NCBI GenBank assembly: GCA_922989275.2
Contig: OV277856.1
Coordinates: 81,735,038-81,799,037, forward strand
Source: Gari tellinella
Lineage: Eukaryota; Mollusca; Bivalvia; Cardiida; Psammobiidae
Reading direction: 5' to 3'
Length of the DNA stretch: 64,000 nt
Part shown: positions 41,001 through 51,470 of the stretch, in pieces
Layout of the letters: every line of letters starts with the position of its first letter
Position numbering within the stretch: the stretch's first letter is position 1
Notes under the pieces: generated by a model
Database searches by the model: none
Seen by the model: the letters and a program-made list of their open reading frames with translations, nothing else
Told to the model about the DNA's origin: nothing
Program-made: the position numbers and the translations under genes

Positions 41001-44000
41001 TTACCGTATAGGGCGTTATAATTCCTAAGATCACTGTTTACGACGAAGACAAACGATCTGGTGCCTCACAGGATGACAAGATAGATTACCTTCAGCACGT
41101 GCACAGCTTGCCACCTGATTACAACAACAACAGATCGCACGTCTATAAGTTCGACATAAAGGGACAAGTATCCAAGTAACGTAACATAATATTAACGTAT
41201 AAATAAGTAACGTTATATTTAAACCATTACTCCATAAATACGCATTTTTACGCCTTTATTTTAGTCGTCCACAAAAGAAATAATATTCCACTTTATATAG
41301 CCAGGGAAATACCGGTAGTTCCCATATCCTTTAAATCAGACTGAACGTAAAGCAGAATGCGCCTTTAGATATTCCATCAAGCTTTAAGATAAACTGGGCA
41401 TGTGTAATTTTGGAGTTCTCTGGAAGTCTGCCTTAGGCAGACTTGACTCCATCATATTTAATAGCTTGGTTTAGAAATCTTCATCGAAGTTTTCTGCACA
41501 CAAAATTTAGTATTTTCTTTAGCACTAATGTCTGTCTTTATTGAATAATTTTCTTAGTAACAAAATGTCTCGTTTGGATCTGCATGATTCATTTTTACTA
41601 CAATGCTCCCTCTCTACAACAGCCCTCCCAACAACGATTCCCTCCTCACAACGACGCTTGCCGCTGATCCCGAAACAAGAAATGATGTCCAACCTTTTTA
41701 CGTCTGCAATATCTTCTGCTTAAAGTTGTCGTCTGCTGTTTTTCTCAAAATTACATATTGGGCATTTTGACATAACAAACCTTAGTGACGAGTGACAAAC
41801 AGCTTGAATCCAGATCAGACGCCGCGTTACGCGGCGTCTGATCTGGATTCAAGCTGTTTGCAAATTTAAGCCTATTTCCCTCTCTATAACGACTCCCTCC
41901 GAACAACGAACACAATTGTTGTCTCCCATTGGATGTCGTTGTAGAGAGGGAGCGCTGTACAATGCTCCCTCTCTACAACAACATCAAATAGGAGACAAAG
42001 ATTGTATGTGTTGTTCGGATGGGAATTGTTATAGGGAGTGGAAATTGGCTTACATTTGCATACGGCTTGAATCCAGATCAGGGGCTGTTTTACTGAACAA
42101 CTTACGCAAAAATTTTGCGTAAGTCAAAATTTTGAATTTTATTTTATATTTTTTTATTATCAATTGCTACAAACAGCAAATAGACAGATCAGAGGACGCG
42201 CTTTTAGCGCGTCCTCTGATCTGGCTATTTGCAAACGTTTATGATCGAAAAATAAGAGTTAAACGATTTTGACTTACGCAAAAGTTTGCGTAAGTAGTTT
42301 AGTAAAACGGGCCCAGACGACGAGACGCGACGTCTGATATCTGCATGCAATCTGTTAATAACTCGTCAATATATTTTTTTTCTGTCCGAAAGGTCAAATG
42401 GCCTCCAACTCCTCCTAAGGGACGTTTCACGCTTTTACATTTTCCAAATAGAAATGCTTATTCATGATTCTCAACTATCCAGATAAAAAGTCTCGTGATA
42501 TTCCATAAAGCTTGACCAATGACTGCTTAAAGCAGGCTAAGGAGAAAGCTCCTTATTATTATTATTATTATTATCCTTAAGGAGATTTATGCTTTCTGTC
42601 CACCATGCTTTAAACACATGTACACCTCATGTACCGAAAATAAGATGGATTGGTATAGGTCGTTTGCAGTTAAAAAAAACACGATAATTTTCAAATATCT
42701 CTATAACAAAACAACGGAGACAAATGGAATTTTGCATAGATTTATGATATACCTATTATACCAACTCTGACAAAAAAGAATAATGTTTTTCTCCTCGTAA
42801 TAAAAAAGTTTTATTCATAACTTCTATATAAAGTTTACACTTCTAAGGGACACTTTTCCGAAGGGTGATTTCAAGTTATTCAACAGCCTATCTTTCACGA
42901 CCCGGTAACGCCTCACCGTTAAACCATCGCATACCATAGCAGTTTACAACTAACCGAACGAGGCCCTGACTGGGGTACGTTAAACGTATTAACCGACCAT
43001 ACTGTCATTTGCGCACATGTTAGATCCTAATCGGACACCGGAGCCATTTCGTATCTGAATACGATCCGAACCATGTGCCACTCATACGAAAGTTTTATCA
43101 ACAAAACGCAAAATAACTAAATGTGATAAATAGCAGAAGAGACATGTTAATACCAGACGATCTACACCAACTTACCATTATCAAATTTTCAACAGAATAA
43201 AAACCTTTATTATTTTATCGTTTAAAGGAAACGTAACGTAAACGTACTGCAGAACAACTCGAACATTGATACATATTAAGCTCCAGATAAGGGGAGAATT
43301 TCCAAAACTAAAATCTTTATTTCTGAATTAAGCCCTATGGTGTGACTACTCATTAGAACCGGCTCTCGAGACGATTCTAATGAGTAGTCATACCATATGA
43401 TTTGGTGCTGAAATGGGTGAGAAAATGTTGGACTTGTTCAATTTTCTCTCTCATCTTGAGCTCTGTAATTATGTAGAAATGTTAGAGCTTCGGCTTGAAA
43501 AGTAATTGCAATTCTCTTTATTCCTGGTGAAGAGTTCGTGGATTTAGGTATAGTAAAAATGTAATGGATTATGGGGCCTCATAGTTAATTTTGTACAACT
43601 AAACAACCAATATCAGCACGGGATTCACCTTTCAGACAGAATCAACTTGTACGGGATTTTACCTGGGGATATTCTCCAATATAAACAAACGTGATCAAGG
43701 TAATAGCCAATAACACCCCACGTAATTGACCATTTTCAGCGACACAAAATTTACATAAAACAAAGAAGAAAAGTTTTTAGACAGACTATCAAAAATTCTG
43801 AATTTCCTTATCAGAGTTGGTATAGGTACATCATAAGTGTATGCAAAATTTAATTTAAATACGTCCATTAGTTTTAAAATTATCTAAGATTTATCGTGTT
43901 TTTTTGAACTGCAAACGACCTATATACATGTATAGTGTTATAACAAACTTTCGAAGCAAGACTCGTATGTACAATTATTACCCCCGAGAGACGTGGCACC

Positions 44001-45922
44001 TTCTAAAGTAGGGAAGACGTTACTTTTCACAGTAGAGGCGTTTGTGATAATATAATGATGTAGATCTACATTGCGGACACTTTGGGGTCAGATAACACAC
44101 CGAGTCACACGGCGTCTGACCTGACAGGCCAGTCATATTCAATAAATTGTCTGCATTTCAAAACCGCACTTTAATGCAAACTGTGTATGTGTGTTTTATC
44201 TCTCTCCCACCCCACTACTACTCCACTATATATTGCAGGCTGCGGGTAGAGTTAAACGTACGCTGTGATGCCCATTTCTATGGGAACGACTGTAAGGAGT
44301 ACTGTGAGCCTGATGACCAGTCATACTGTGACAATAATGGGAAGTTAGTCTGTATTCCAGGTCAGTTTAGACTAAGCGGGGCTGCCATTTCTCCGGATTT
44401 TCCGAAATCTTCGGATTTTAAATAGATTCTCCCGATTTACGGACTTTTTTAATTGGAGCATATTTCCCCTATTGAAATTCTATAGCTGAACATCGCTGAA
44501 GTAAAACATCTGTATATCGAGTTAGACTAATTTAGAATTTGCTGTTATGACTATACATAATTTAACAGTATAAATCAGAAAATAATAGTTTTAATATTGC
44601 AATCAACAAAGATATATTTGTGGAATAATAGCTTAACGTTTCGTTTCCATACGACCTTAACACAACTAACCAGCTAGGGTATTATATACATGTATTTCCA
44701 ATTGTTTGAAATGTGATACATGTAATTAGAAGTTTGATTACGTCACCACAGCAAGCAATGTTGAGTCTGCACACCAATGGAGAAAGGTTGACACTGCCGA
44801 TATTTTTCTTGATATTGTCTTGAGCCCAGGGTCCAGGGCTATTCAAAGCGTTTGAGTTGAGTCTTAAGATCTTTCTCAAACATTTGATTGGTGAGATTTG
44901 AGTAAAAGCACAACTCGGACCAATGAAATGCTAACTGAGAACGATCTCAGATTCAACCCAAACTTTTTATAACTTTAGGGCCTATCATTTGGTTTGCACC
45001 CAAACTACCATACATAACACATGTATCTTCGTCATACTAACTCTAACCTGCCTTGCTTAGGTAAAGCGTGCGATCCCAACAGAACACCGCGCACACCTAA
45101 ACCAACCACACCTACCACTTCAACTTCAACACCAACGACAACTGCTATCATAACACGGCGCTCAACAGAGACTACATCAATCGCCACTGCAACGCTTCAT
45201 TCAACAAGGACGTCTTCAAGTTCAACAACGACAACCAGGAGTACTACGACCACAGCGCCATCTAGTGACAAACAGACTGTGGTTGCACCAAACAGCACAA
45301 CTAACAATGCAAGCATTGTCTGTTTTCTCCAAAATTATACCGGAAACAATACAGGTATGCTAAAGACATCATTCTTGGTATACTATTTTCTTATGTCTAC
45401 ATTTGGAGACGATAGACTATGCCTTGATTTTCATTAGGGTTATTCTGAAATTAAGAGGATAACCAATGAAAACCAACGACAAAATCAATTTCTATACATG
45501 TTTTCCGTTTTATTTTGGAAAATAATGCACGCTAAATAATATTACCCTCGTATCTATGTGATGTGCGAAGCTTAGACATAATGGAAGAGAGTAAACCCCA
45601 TCACTAACGATATTTAAGATACTTTGAAATAAATCTAAATCCAAATGGTGTAACAAGTGATATAAATTATCACACAAAGATCCCATATTATGTACAAATA
45701 CATGTAGTTATTAATTAGATAATGTAAGTGTTTCGCAAACAAATACTAGTTAACACTAACGATGATGTACATTGAAGGGGTATACGAGTTGTCCATTTCA
45801 AAGGCCACTGACCTCGCCAATGTTCAAGCCCATCTTGTGTCTGGCATTGCCACGGTGTTGTCTCTGAACACCTCGGAAATACAGGTGAACTCCAGTGTTC
45901 TACGAGATACCGACACAGAAAG
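34922..45922 (+). CDS. DSL/Notch-ligand-like protein (partial; five exons recognised)
   Basis: Exons: 34922-35094 (MNNL-like N-terminus), 41011-41179 (C2-like segment), 44239-44360 (DSL domain), 45061-45354 (Thr/Ser-rich), 45778-45922 (unrecognised, SEA-like pattern). Delta/Jagged proteins are type I membrane ligands of Notch; MNNL and DSL are the receptor-contact modules. The joins 41179-44239, 44360-45061 and 45354-45778 keep one open frame. The 35094-41011 join is out of phase (two bases left; the next exon opens in phase 0), so at least one exon in between was missed. No EGF repeat follows the DSL domain; a mucin-like stretch does. I found no transmembrane exon, so the 3' end is open. Possible start at 31739. 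Alternatives: a secreted or short-stalk DSL protein, or a chimeric locus. Confidence 0.75.
35917..36052 (+). mobile_element. Short TTAA-flanked MITE, internally deleted
   Basis: TTAACCCCTTCACTG at the left and CAGTGAAGGGGTTAA at the right, exactly complementary. One core arm GCAAACAGTTTGGACCC remains. Confidence 0.85.
36131..36981. mobile_element. Inverted-repeat element interrupted by a SINE
   Basis: GATGGTAGTTTGCGTGACAT at 36131 has complements at about 36485-36524 and 36946-36981 (ATGTCACGCAAACTGCCATC). The interior repeats GAATGTCACATAGC several times. The SINE at 36195-36460 lies between the first two arms. Confidence 0.7.
36195..36460 (-). mobile_element. tRNA-derived SINE, second family (copy 2)
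   Basis: Same body as 30615-30886 (CGTTTCTGCCATCTATGGGC, GAACCCGGGCGCGATGCC). The tRNA head is partly deleted near 36435. Confidence 0.8.
38073..38428 (+). mobile_element. Family G MITE with TA duplication
   Basis: CAGCGCTACCTCCCTACAAC at 38073 and TTGTAGAGAAAGAACGCTG at 38428, each flanked by TA. The core palindrome spans about 38276-38333 (TTGAATCCAGATCAGACGCC and complement). Confidence 0.88.
38886..38953. repeat. Family D palindrome
   Basis: CAAACAGTTTTGATCCTGAT-CAGACGCCGCG with its complement through AAGACTGTTTG. Confidence 0.8.
39340..39596 (-). mobile_element. Family C MITE with TTAA ends
   Basis: TTAACTCGTTCAACACCATT to TTAGTTTTGAAATAATTAA; hairpin AAACAGTGTAGACCCAGATC around GGGCTCCTGTAGGAGCCC. 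Confidence 0.82.
40268..40927 (+). mobile_element. Interrupted family A MITE followed by a family C fragment
   Basis: Left part 40268-40400 (ATCCCATATCCTGTTTCTTG) and right part 40683-40826 (CTTTCAGCCTGCTTTAAACT to GGGAAAAGGTTAA) are separated by about 280 bp of other sequence. A family C right half (GTTTTGGTAACTAAAAGGAT) abuts at 40826-40927, ending GAATTAA. Confidence 0.6.
41011..41179 (+). CDS. DSL-like gene exon: C2-like segment
   Basis: Follows an acceptor (GTATAG). Encodes VIIPKITVYDEDKRSG-ASQDDKIDYLQ and a Tyr/Asn-rich tail, like the C2 part of Notch ligands that precedes DSL. Ends TCCAA before GTAACG, phase 2, which matches the DSL exon. Confidence 0.7.
41601..41957 (+). mobile_element. 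Family G MITE with TA duplication
   Basis: CAATGCTCCCTCTCTACAAC to TTGTAGAGAGGGAGCGCTG, flanked by TA. Core at 41796-41861. A second, damaged copy starts directly at 41960. Confidence 0.87.
42082..42313. mobile_element. PIF/Harbinger-like MITE nested in a family G core
   Basis: GGGCTGTTTTACTGAACAAC at the left and AGTAAAACGGGCC at the right, with subterminal ACTTACGCAAA hairpins at both ends. CAG at 42079-42081 and 42314-42316 may be a 3-bp duplication. The host palindrome (AATCCAGATCAG then ACG) resumes after it. Its own core is GACAGATCAGAGGACGCGC and complement. The superfamily is inferred. Confidence 0.75.
42654..43924. mobile_element. Element with about 125-bp terminal inverted repeats
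   Basis: TATAGGTCGTTTGCAGTT at 42654 and AACTGCAAACGACCTATA at 43924. Arms continue to CATAGGTA-type blocks (AATTTTGCATA, TTATGAT, TACCAACTCTGA) for about 125 bp. A family F MITE (43265-43467) lies inside. No transposase frame seen. Confidence 0.8.
43265..43467. mobile_element. Family F MITE nested in the long-TIR element
   Basis: AGCTCCAGATAAGGGGAGAA to CATCTTGAGCTCTGTA; palindrome GTGTGACTACTCATTAGAAC against its complement around GGCTCTCGAGACG. Confidence 0.78.
44239..44360 (+). CDS. DSL-like gene exon: DSL domain
   Basis: VRCDAHFYGNDCKEYCEPDD followed by SYC, NNGKLVCIPG. The six Cys and the F-Y-G-x-x-C core define a DSL domain. Acceptor TTGCAG, donor GTCAGT. Confidence 0.93.
45061..45354 (+). 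CDS. DSL-like gene exon: Thr/Ser-rich mucin-like region
   Basis: 98 codons in frame with the DSL exon. After KACDPNRTPRTP it is dominated by Thr, Ser and Pro with N-glycosylation sites (NSTTNNAS, NYT, NNT). Acceptor GCTTAG, donor GTATGC. Confidence 0.75.
45778..45922 (+). CDS. DSL-like gene exon: unrecognised segment
   Basis: In phase with the previous exon: GVYELSISKATDLANVQAHL then IATVLSLNTSEIQVNSSV. The alternating hydrophobic pattern is SEA- or ferredoxin-fold-like, but I do not recognise a family. Donor is GTTCGT. Confidence 0.6.
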
Positions 45923-46318
45923 GTTCGTACTCAAATCTCGTTGGACAAAAATAATGTCAACTCATGAAACAGAAGTGTTTGGTTTTATTAAACATAAATC
46001 TTCTGTCAGTCTGCCTAATCTCAATGATCCCTAAGGCAAAACAAATGTAGACCCTGGTATCAGTCTACTCTATTTGCCACTGTATATATTTAAGTGTACA
46101 AAATGCATTCGTGGGTAAAACAAATGGTAAATTTATCATTTTCAATCACACGACCATTTTGTTCTTCTTTGAAGGCAGCTTAAAGTGTGTTATATGTCAC
46201 AGGGAAGCAAAAGGGGTCCATATTCAAATAAAATTAACAGACCACAAGATGATAATTGTATCTATATATATGTTACAGAGATAACGTGTAATAAGGGAAC
46301 TTTTAGTGGTAATAGTGC

Positions 46319-47060
46319 GCTCACATTTGGCGATTTGCTCTACGGCGGCCGTACGGCGGCCGCAGAAACGTGAAATCGAGATAATCTTACGGCAGGCGTA
46401 GAGATTCTATGGCGGCCGTGCGGCGGCCGTACGGCAGTCGCATTGCGTATCCCAATATTTTACAGGCCGTAGAGCTCGCCGTAGAATTATAACGCGGAGT
46501 TATAACATTTTTTTCATTTCTACGGCGGCCGTAGAAACACACGCCGCAGAGTGGCCGCCGTACGGTCGCCGTACGGCCACCGTGCGGCCGCCGTAACTCA
46601 ATGGTCAATTTTCCTATTGTGCATTTGTACTTTTGTTCATATATGTAAAACATGTATATTATCTAAAAATGGATTTAGATGTTCTTAAATGCTGCCCAAA
46701 TGTGTCCTTTGAGTTCATGGTGTTGTAGGACTGATATTAGTTGTGTGAACATGTAGCAAAACCAAGTTGTGTAGCAGGAGCAGCATTTTGGTTGCAGGGT
46801 ATCTGGTGGGACTTCCACGGCTGCCGCACGGCGGCCGTACGGTCGCCGTGCGGTCACCGTACGGCAGCCGCACGGCGACCGTACGGTTGCCGCAGGTTTT
46901 TTAGAGCCACAAAAATAAAAGCTCGCCGCGCGGCAGCTGCAGCAAATGTGAGCGCAACACACGGCGGCCGTGGGAATTCTGCGGCGGCCGGGGAATTGCT
47001 ACTCGCCGTAGAAATGATTAGCTGTGCGGCCGCCGTACGGCAGCCGCAGCAAATGTGAGC
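46319..47060. repeat. CpG-rich CGGCCGTACGG array bounded by inverted ends
   Basis: GCTCACATTTG at 46319 and CAAATGTGAGC at 47060 (also at 46942). Two GC-rich blocks (46337-46600, 46815-47055) contain many variants of TACGGCGGCCGTACGGC in both orientations, separated by about 200 bp of AT-rich DNA. The window is otherwise AT-rich and CpG-poor. Alanine/arginine-rich open frames here are by-products. Confidence 0.75.
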
Positions 47061-47165
47061 AAGGCAGACACTCATTCTCTGATAGCCAGGACAATTAGCC
47101 GTAGAGAAAACTGATTTTTACATGTCACGGAATCTTCATGCGTATGTCCTAGTTGCAAAGTTACG

Positions 47166-47605
47166 GTGTCCTGTTAGGACCGCTACTTTTTCTGATTTTC
47201 AATTTTATTAAAAGGCCGAAAAAAGATGCGAGAATGCAACGAGGCATTCTCGCATCTTTTTTCGGTACTTTTGGACCTCAAATCCTATAGTATTCTATTG
47301 TCCAAAACGTCGAAAAAAGATGCGAGATTGCAACGGTACATTCTCGCATCTTTTTTCGGCCTTTTAAAAAAACGTCGAAAAAAGATGCGAGAATGCAAGT
47401 TGCAATCTCGCATCTTTTTTCGATACATTTTGTATACCAATCCTATAGTAATCTATGGTAGAAAACGTCGAAAAAAGATGCGAGAATGTACCCTTGCAAT
47501 CTCGCATCTTTTTCAGAGCCAGCAGCGACACGTGGTCTAACGTCGAAAAAAGATGCGAGAACCTAACAGGACACATGCGATCTCGCACTTTTTTTCAACG
47601 TCGTC
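47166..47605. repeat. Cluster of five short hairpins with a shared arm
   Basis: Each hairpin uses GTCGAAAAAAGATGCGAGA and its complement: 47216-47265 (22-bp perfect stem, 6-nt loop), 47311-47358, 47375-47423, 47471-47514 and 47541-47600. A linker AATCCTATAGTA precedes the second and fourth. TGTCCTGTTAGG at 47166 and its complement at 47562 may mark the ends. Confidence 0.85.
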
Positions 47606-48197
47606 AAACTTATCCCGGGGACTTAATTTACACGGTCACACCGGTATGTCTAAAACTTTGACCAAGCCAAACCCTATCGTTATATGGTGCATGCTACGAA
47701 AAGAAATCTGCTTTATATAGTTCAGTGTCATGTAGATGCGTTATACACGCCTAAATTAATTTTTAAAATCACAAGTGTGCCTCTGCACACGATTTATAAT
47801 AATAATGAATAAATGTGTGCAAGATCCATACATGTACAGAACAATTATATAATAAAATTGTTTAAAAACAAATCGATGACAACCCATGTACATGAAGTCT
47901 TACTATGGCACTATAAAGGTTAAACTTAGGTTTTCCGCGTATAGTGCAGGATAAATGCAATTCACTAAAAAAAATGCAGACAGCTTCTTTGCATTATGTT
48001 ATCCGTTTTTAAAGTCATAAAAATGAACTATTAGAAATATTTCTAAATCCTAACAGACCATACCTTAAAACAGGCTGGAATTACAACCATAAGGCACATT
48101 CTGCTTTACTTTGAATCTGCTTTAAGTAATCATATGTCTTCAAAATTAGAAACAGACTATGGGTAAAGGTTCATGCAAAATTTCTAAATGGTAATTT

Positions 48198-48700
48198 AAC
48201 CCTTTACTCCACAGCCAGTTTTCTGGTTTTGAAGACAGATGACCACTTAACCCTTTACCCTATAGCCTGTTTCTAGATTTGAAAGTAGGTGACTATTTTA
48301 AAGCAGCTTGAAAGTAAAGCAGAATGCGCCCTAAGGCACATTCTGCTTTACTTTCAGTCTGCTTTAAGTTACCACCTCCTCAGTGTAATTAAGAAAATAT
48401 TTCTTCTGATACATATTCATGACTGTATAGATTGGAATTATTTTTTACGTGGAGGATGCAACTGAATGCGCTAAAAGGCGTTTCTATAAGGTAAAGGGTT
48501 AAAGAATGTTTAAAGTAAAGCAGAATGTGCCTTAATTAAGGCATATCTGTTTTACGTTCAACCCGCTTTAAACTACCATCTGCTAGAATATAGAAAATGT
48601 TTCTTATGATACATATCCATGACGGCATATTGGAACTAATTTCTTAAGTGGAGGAATAAATGAAATGTGCTAAATTGAGTATGTATGGCGTAATGGGTTA
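48198..48700 (+). mobile_element. Family A MITE with another family A copy inserted in it
   Basis: The outer copy starts TTAACCCTTTACTCCACAGC and is split at GACCACTTAA. The inner copy (48251-48498) runs from CCCTTTACCCTATAGCCTG to CTATAAGGTAAAGGG between TTAA at 48247 and 48499. The outer copy then resumes with TTAAAGAATG and its hairpin. Confidence 0.85.
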
Positions 48701-48839
48701 TTACACATTTGACTATGTATGAAATTGAGAACAGCTGGTCATAAACTGTGTGCCGAATAGTATCAACATTGACTTTGGTGGAAACAGGTGGATTGCAGTG
48801 TCCAACGAACTATTAACTCTTTGCATGTTGGGTATTGGT

Positions 48840-50320
48840 TGAGTGTCATACAGTTTAATATATCCTGATGGTACACTGCATTACGCGGCGTCTCATCAGG
48901 AACCAAATTGTTTGCAAAGGTTATCAAAATTTCACAGCTAGCATGCTAAGAGTTAATTCTATAGATGTTTCATAAACATCATATGGCAAAACTTGGTCAA
49001 TCAGACTTATTTTTAAATCTAAATATGATAAGCAATACATTCAACCCTAGCAACGAATGTACTCGTCATTTACAAACAGCAAAAATGTGAAAAGAAACTT
49101 TGTCCTATGCAAACAATGTAGACTCTAATCAAAGGGCTCCTTAAGATCTGCACTGTTTGTCATTTTGAATATATTGTAAAATCAAATACAGTATAATGAA
49201 AGCTTTTCTATTACGATCACTAAAATGAGTGTGTTTATGGTGTTTAATGTAGGTGGCTGCTTCAAGCAAGATGAACGTAAAACAGAAAGCTCACTTCAAT
49301 TCAATGTTTTATTTCCTCAATACAACAGATGTGTTTAACATTAATATAATCAACACAAACATAGCAAATAGCAGTACTCATGAGATATACTAATCTTGTA
49401 TGGCAAATCAATATTTACAACATAAAGGTACAGTACTCCCTCTCCTTAGCAACGCCCGTGTAGAAAGTACATTAAGAGCCACGTTGTTGTTTAATGCAGG
49501 ATACACGCAGTGAAGAAAGCTCATTCAGGGGCTTTCTGTATTGCGCGTGTCCCTCATTAGGCTGGCACCTGTCTTAAACGGTCAGAGTCGGCAATGTTTA
49601 AGTGTTGTTAAAGTTAGGTTCTACTGTATAGTGTAAATATAACATGTGCCTTCTTCTTCATACTTCGGCTAATGCAGGATACACGCAATGAAGAAAGCTT
49701 CTTCAAAGGATTTCTGCATTGCGTGTTTCCCTCATTAGACGGACACCAAGTCGAAACAGAGATGTTTTATTGTGGTACAAATCGACCAGACTTAATTTGA
49801 AAATTGAATTTCCCATTGCAAGTTTCTGGGGCGTTTGAGTTAACTTTTATCTAACCCAGCTGAGCCTTGAACCTTGCATGAGCAGTTAATGAGGTTTTTA
49901 ATGTTGATTTATATATATTATATTATTGTAAATGAAATAAAGAATAATGAATGTGTATACGCGTCATTTACCAACAGTTTACCTATGAAAAGTACACCTG
50001 TTGTATGCTTGCAGTGAAGACCCAGATATGAGGGCTCCTAGAGGAGTCCTCTGTTAAAAACCTGCACCGTTTATGGATACGATCATGCCTAACATATTTA
50101 ACCCTGTCGACGAATGTAGTCGTTATTTACTAACATGGTACCTTTGAAAAGTACCCCTGTCGACGAATGTACATAGTCGTTTTTAACTAACATGGTTCCT
50201 TTGAAAAGGACACTTGTCGTATGCTTACAGTGAATACCTAGATCTGAGGACTCCTAGAGTAGTCCCTGTGGAGAGCTCCTACAGGAACTGTCTTTTCAGG
50301 GTCCACTCTGTTTGCTAAGG
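48840..50320. repeat. Degenerate MITE cluster
   Basis: A family D relic at 48845-48915; family B relics at about 49040-49165, 49985-50090 and 50110-50320 (AAACAGTGAAGACCCAGAT-like arms); a family E end at 49195; and two related hairpins at 49490-49570 and 49672-49745 (ATGCAGGATACACGCA-like arms). No gene seen. Confidence 0.6.
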
Positions 50321-50444
50321 TTTAAAAAAAATACTGATTTGTAATTGTGTTCCTTCGTGTTGTATATATGTTAATTTTGTTTGTGGACCATATTGAAAAT
50401 TGGTTTGTTTACCAAATATGTAATCCACATGAAATAAAGTCGTT

Positions 50445-50467
50445 ATTATTATTATTATTATTATTAT
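50445..50467. repeat. ATT microsatellite
   Basis: TTATTATTATTATTATTATT, about seven units. Confidence 0.9.
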
Positions 50468-50499
50468 ACTAAGATCAAATTTGAGCAACGTGGGATGTC

Positions 50500-51470
50500 G
50501 TTCTTTGTCCATAGACTGCCACTGTATACGGTATCAGATTGCACTATATGCTGCCTGTTCCCATTGCATTGTAGAGTATTGTCTGCAATGAAAAAATGTT
50601 TGTACTCAGAGGTTGGTTTGTTTTTTTGGGGGTTTTGTTTTGGGGACCGCGATACCTTTTGTGTTGTTGCATACTTGATTTTGAATTCATATATTAGTAT
50701 ACTACCCACAAACAAGGTTTGAGGGGGTATACTCGAATCAGTTGTCGGTCGGTGGTCTGTCTGCACACTCTTGTAATGTGAACTCATCCTTAAATGTTAA
50801 AATTAGTTTCATCCTGCTTTACTTGATACTTGGCATTAATGTTAAGCAGGAAAAGAAGATGTGCAAGACACAAGTTTCAGGTCTCCTTGACCTCGGCCTT
50901 TACATTTGTGACCGGTCTGTTTCCAAAATCCTGTACGCGATACTCGTCATTCAGATTCATCCTGAATCACTTCATACTTGGCATAAATGTTAATCAAGTG
51001 ATGTAGATATGCATGACGTAAATTTCAGGTCACTTTAACCTCTGGCCTTCAAATTGGCGACCAGTCTGTTAGCAGAATCTTGTACGGCTTACTTCTCCTT
51101 CATGTTTTGCCAACTAAAATGATCCACAAGGGAGCTTAATAATCCACAATAGTTACTAAGTGTTGAAAGAGTTAACTCTCAGAAAAGTTTAAGCAAATCA
51201 AACTCCTGATAACATAGGCATCTGTAGTAGGTGTGCAAACATCCTGTAAAACTATAAGGAGGACAAACAGGCATGAACAAACAGTGAAGACCTGATCGGA
51301 ATGCTCCCTTGAAGGTAGTCTGATCAGGGTCTACATTGTTTGCCATTTAGTTTAAACCTTTTACATAAAGTATTGTGTGATAAAAGCAACTAGAACGGCT
51401 ATCACTAAAGGTGATAAATACACCCACTATACAGCACTCTGCAGACGTTTTCAATAATGCTTTACAATAA
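50500..51470. other. Non-coding stretch with repeat fragments
   Basis: Contains a TGGCATTAATGTTAA-type repeat related to the 51.5-52.2 kb array (50830-51060), a family C right half at 51100-51172 and a family B/C hairpin relic at 51280-51345. Open frames here are short and unrecognised. Confidence 0.5.

Larger units (their letters stand above)
35095..41010. other. Intron region between the first two recognised DSL-gene exons
   Basis: Contains the TTAA MITE at 35917, the second SINE copy, palindromic elements at 38073, 38885 and 39340 and family A pieces at 40268. A 64-codon minus-strand frame at 40008-40202 resembles nothing known. An additional exon must lie here if the gene is intact, but I could not identify it. 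Confidence 0.5.

Noticed and set aside
45923..47100. Alanine- and arginine-rich open frames on both strands
   Set aside because: They are translations of the CGGCCGTACGG repeats, with frames open on several strands at once.
47166..47605. Possible CRISPR-like array
   Set aside because: Repeats are inverted within each unit, spacers are not unique fixed-length sequences, and the genome is animal.
47226..47661. Several overlapping open frames with repeated KKMRE / HLFSTF-like segments
   Set aside because: They are translations of the repeated hairpin arms and have no start context or homology.
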